From: Hydractinia symbiolongicarpus
Lineage: Eukaryota > Cnidaria > Hydrozoa > Anthoathecata > Hydractiniidae
Length of the DNA: 64,000 bases
NCBI RefSeq assembly: GCF_029227915.1
Contig: NC_079877.1
Coordinates: forward strand, 21,787,851-21,851,850
Direction of reading: 5' to 3'
Each line of letters begins with the position of its first letter. Position 1 is the first letter of the stretch. This document shows, in pieces, positions 62,280-64,000 of the stretch. The notes under the pieces were generated by a model that did not search any database, had not been told where the DNA came from, and was given only the letters and a program-made list of their open reading frames with translations. Made by a program: the position numbers and the translations under genes.

Positions 62280-62584
62280 CGCATATGAAAAATATCAATA
62301 TCTGCCTTAGGCTCCTGCCTCACGCTTGGTTGCTGAACCGCTGGTGCAGGCTGCTGGTTAACCGCGGATTTTCTACGGAGAAAATAGTAGACCCCTACGC
62401 AAACTATTATAGCGGCCAGGCCTCCAGCACCATATATATATACCTGACTTTCTTGGGAACTACTTTTGCCCATGTTCTTCTGAAAGTCGGCCTTGTTCTT
62501 GCGATTCCATTCAGCAAGTCTCTTGCCAGCAGCAACACGACCCTCGTTCTTCTTGGTAATTACTTGATTAGGTTTTTCACTCAT
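62276..62584 (-). CDS. Small basic membrane protein, outer copy
   Basis: 102 residues, intact; start after ATAACAA. ITKKNEGRVAAGKRLAEWNR is shared with the inner gene at 43908; a transmembrane segment (YIYGAGGLAAIIVCVGVYYF) follows and it ends DIFHMR. No dispersed-repeat insertion. Confidence 0.65.
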   Translation of the reverse strand: MSEKPNQVITKKNEGRVAAGKRLAEWNRKNKADFQKNMGKSSSQESQVYIYGAGGLAAIIVCVGVYYFLRRKSAVNQQPAPAVQQPSVRQEPKADIDIFHMR

Positions 62585-63176
62585 TTGTTATAACCTTGTT
62601 TCCATTGTTTTTCTCCTCTATTTCCTTATCTTCAGGGGACTTTGACAGCTGGGTATGGTTTATTGTATGGGCAGCTACCAACAAAGGCGCGAGGAATCGA
62701 CCAAAGGCTGTGTAAACCAATATACCAAGATCAGTCATGCTCTCCCTGATAATAGGATCGTTTTCTAAGTCATGACGGAGGGCTTCAGAACTATCGAGCG
62801 GTATAAGGTTACCGACAGCTTTGCTATATACCCCAAGGGCGTGAGTTGACAATGCCTTTGCAGTTTTTTCTCCTTTCTCATGGAGGTCACGTTCAACGAA
62901 TTCAGCGTGTATTTTCTTGATGGATTCGGGTGATGCTTTGTCCAAAAAAGCCTCGGTATGTTTTTTTCCTAAGAGGTGTGGCTTTGACTTACAAATATCT
63001 TTGAGAGCTTGACGTTTGTCTAATTTTTGATCAAGCGCTTCTGCTGGTGTATCGACAACATCGTCGAATATTTCTGCTAAGTTGTGAGCCACATTTATTA
63101 AACATCTATATTTCAAATAACCGATAATGATCACGATGTATGGGAGCAATATAGCGATAAATTGCAATAACTCCAT
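62577..63176 (-). CDS. Membrane-anchored protein, outer copy
   Basis: 199 residues from ATG after AAATAAAAAAA. N-terminal anchor LLQFIAILLPYIVIIIGYL, DTPAEALDQKLDKRQALKD, and a C-terminal GRFLAPLLVAAHTINHTQLS. Homologue of 43237-43830 and intact. Confidence 0.65.
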   Translation of the reverse strand: MELLQFIAILLPYIVIIIGYLKYRCLINVAHNLAEIFDDVVDTPAEALDQKLDKRQALKDICKSKPHLLGKKHTEAFLDKASPESIKKIHAEFVERDLHEKGEKTAKALSTHALGVYSKAVGNLIPLDSSEALRHDLENDPIIRESMTDLGILVYTAFGRFLAPLLVAAHTINHTQLSKSPEDKEIEEKNNGNKVITNE

Positions 63177-63213
63177 TTTTTTTATTTCTCTTTCAACCGG
63201 TAGTGGCCTCGGG

Positions 63214-64000
63214 CTAATGTGGTGAATTGATCTGCCTGAACGATCCTTCATCAGCTCTATTAAGCGCGATTTTTGTGACTTCTTGCGTGTATAGATTATG
63301 GCCTTTGTTCTGTATGCAGCGCCAACTCTTGGAAATATCGATGCCTTCCTTCAGACATTGCTCATAGTCCTCGAAAGTGATACATTTTTTGGTCACGGCT
63401 CTCTTGACACCTTTTGCTTTGCGATCACCCCACCTCTTTTGTGAGACTCCTGTATGCAAAAGCCTTCGGTCTCAATGTGATGAATGAAGTCATGATCTTA
63501 CCGCCTAGCTCATCCTTTATCAAGCCTACTACCTTCTTGTTTTTGCCGATGTGGAGAGGTCTATTATTATCTTTGCTATAGGCACTCGTATCGAAGCGTG
63601 TCTTTACATCATCAGCAATATCCCGATAGAAGTCCTCTGTTCGAATGTGGTACACGAACGAGTCCGTGCCGTGTAACAGAGTTTGAGCTTGCTGCCGTAC
63701 TTTGGCTGCATGTAGTCGTAGTGGAACTCATACATGACGGTTTTTGATTGATCCAAGATAGCTTGACCACACGGGCTTATTCATCTTAATACCCGTCCTA
63801 CCCATCTCAATACCCATAAGATTCTTACCGAAACAAGTGCCGCTCTTGAAATTTGGTTGCATGGTCAGCTTCGTATATGCGGCTTTATTCGTGGCTAGCT
63901 TGATGTTGCGGTGATTGCGTATATTATCCATGGTTTTTCCAAAGACCAAGAGATTCATAAACTTATAAGAACCCTTCTCGAACTCGTTTTTGGCGGCCGT
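63214..64000 (-). pseudogene. Outer polymerase B, C-terminal part, decayed
   Basis: Motif B region KFMNLLVFGKTMDN has lost the usual Asn-Ser. Motif C is degraded near 63680 (TDSFVYHI remains, the preceding Tyr-Met-Asp is lost). The C-terminal part keeps KNKKVVGLIKDELGGKIM and NKGHNLYTQEVTKIALNR. Frame changes lie near 63725 and 63450. The rest lies beyond the window. Confidence 0.85.

Larger units (their letters stand above)
55967..64000 (-). mobile_element. Outer Polinton, main part
   Basis: Same gene set and order as the inner element but read leftwards: polymerase end, membrane proteins, ATPase remnant, BRO, integrase remnant, capsid, coiled-coil protein, structural protein, penton. It continues into 38942-37100 across the inner element. 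Most genes carry several lesions or deletions, so it is older than the inner copy. The polymerase end lies beyond the window. Confidence 0.85.

Overview
The window is animal nuclear DNA, most likely from a marine invertebrate and probably a cnidarian. It is AT-rich. It holds one intron-containing host gene, many decayed DNA transposons and non-LTR retrotransposons, and three Polinton/Maverick-type (adintovirus-like) large DNA elements. The taxon is inferred from the element mix and is not proven.

Left part (1-13.6 kb), a transposon graveyard. On the minus strand lie a decayed Polinton polymerase (1-3782), a LINE reverse-transcriptase relic (4046-4660), a Tigger/pogo transposon (4670 to about 6340) and a 3'-truncated Helitron (about 6.75-10.85 kb). 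The Helitron has lost the second HUH histidine and its helicase. Next comes a complete non-autonomous PIF/Harbinger element (11198-13574), with inverted ends and TTA target duplications, that carries only a MADF-type DNA-binding gene.

Middle (14.1-27.5 kb), a host gene on the minus strand. Seven exons join in phase and encode an AT-hook, a complete basic helix-loop-helix domain and a 1030-residue low-complexity C-terminus with repeated FSAE-type motifs. The best match from memory is a USF3 (KIAA2018)-like transcription factor. Its introns hold a 21-bp minisatellite, foldback elements and a SWIM-domain relic on the other strand. From 28 to 37 kb I see only repeats: LINE pieces, SINE-like and tRNA-derived units, foldback MITEs and tandem arrays.

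Right part (37-64 kb), one Polinton inserted inside another. The inner element (38943-55966, 17.0 kb) has inverted ends of about 204 bp and a 6-bp target duplication. It carries polymerase B, small membrane proteins, packaging ATPase, a Fic-domain gene, a BRO gene, integrase, major capsid, a coiled-coil membrane protein, a structural-type protein, a penton-like minor capsid, a second membrane protein, a SAP-like peptide, an OB-fold-like protein and an ankyrin-repeat gene. It landed in the membrane-protein gene of a related outer element. That element runs in the opposite direction, from beyond 64000 down to about 37.1 kb, and is more decayed.

Together these genes describe a virus-like element that replicates by its own polymerase, packages DNA with an ATPase into a capsid and integrates with a retroviral-type integrase. 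Several core genes of the inner copy carry single stops or frameshifts, so this copy looks defective unless these are sequencing errors. Five patterns are not ordinary annotation. (1) A short palindromic repeat has spread through inner-element genes, often in frame. (2) A perfect palindrome has a start codon at each end for two divergent genes. (3) Recurrent hairpins lie at gene ends. (4) An AATAAA-like sequence abuts nearly every start codon. (5) The Fic cargo gene is bracketed by 23-bp direct repeats.
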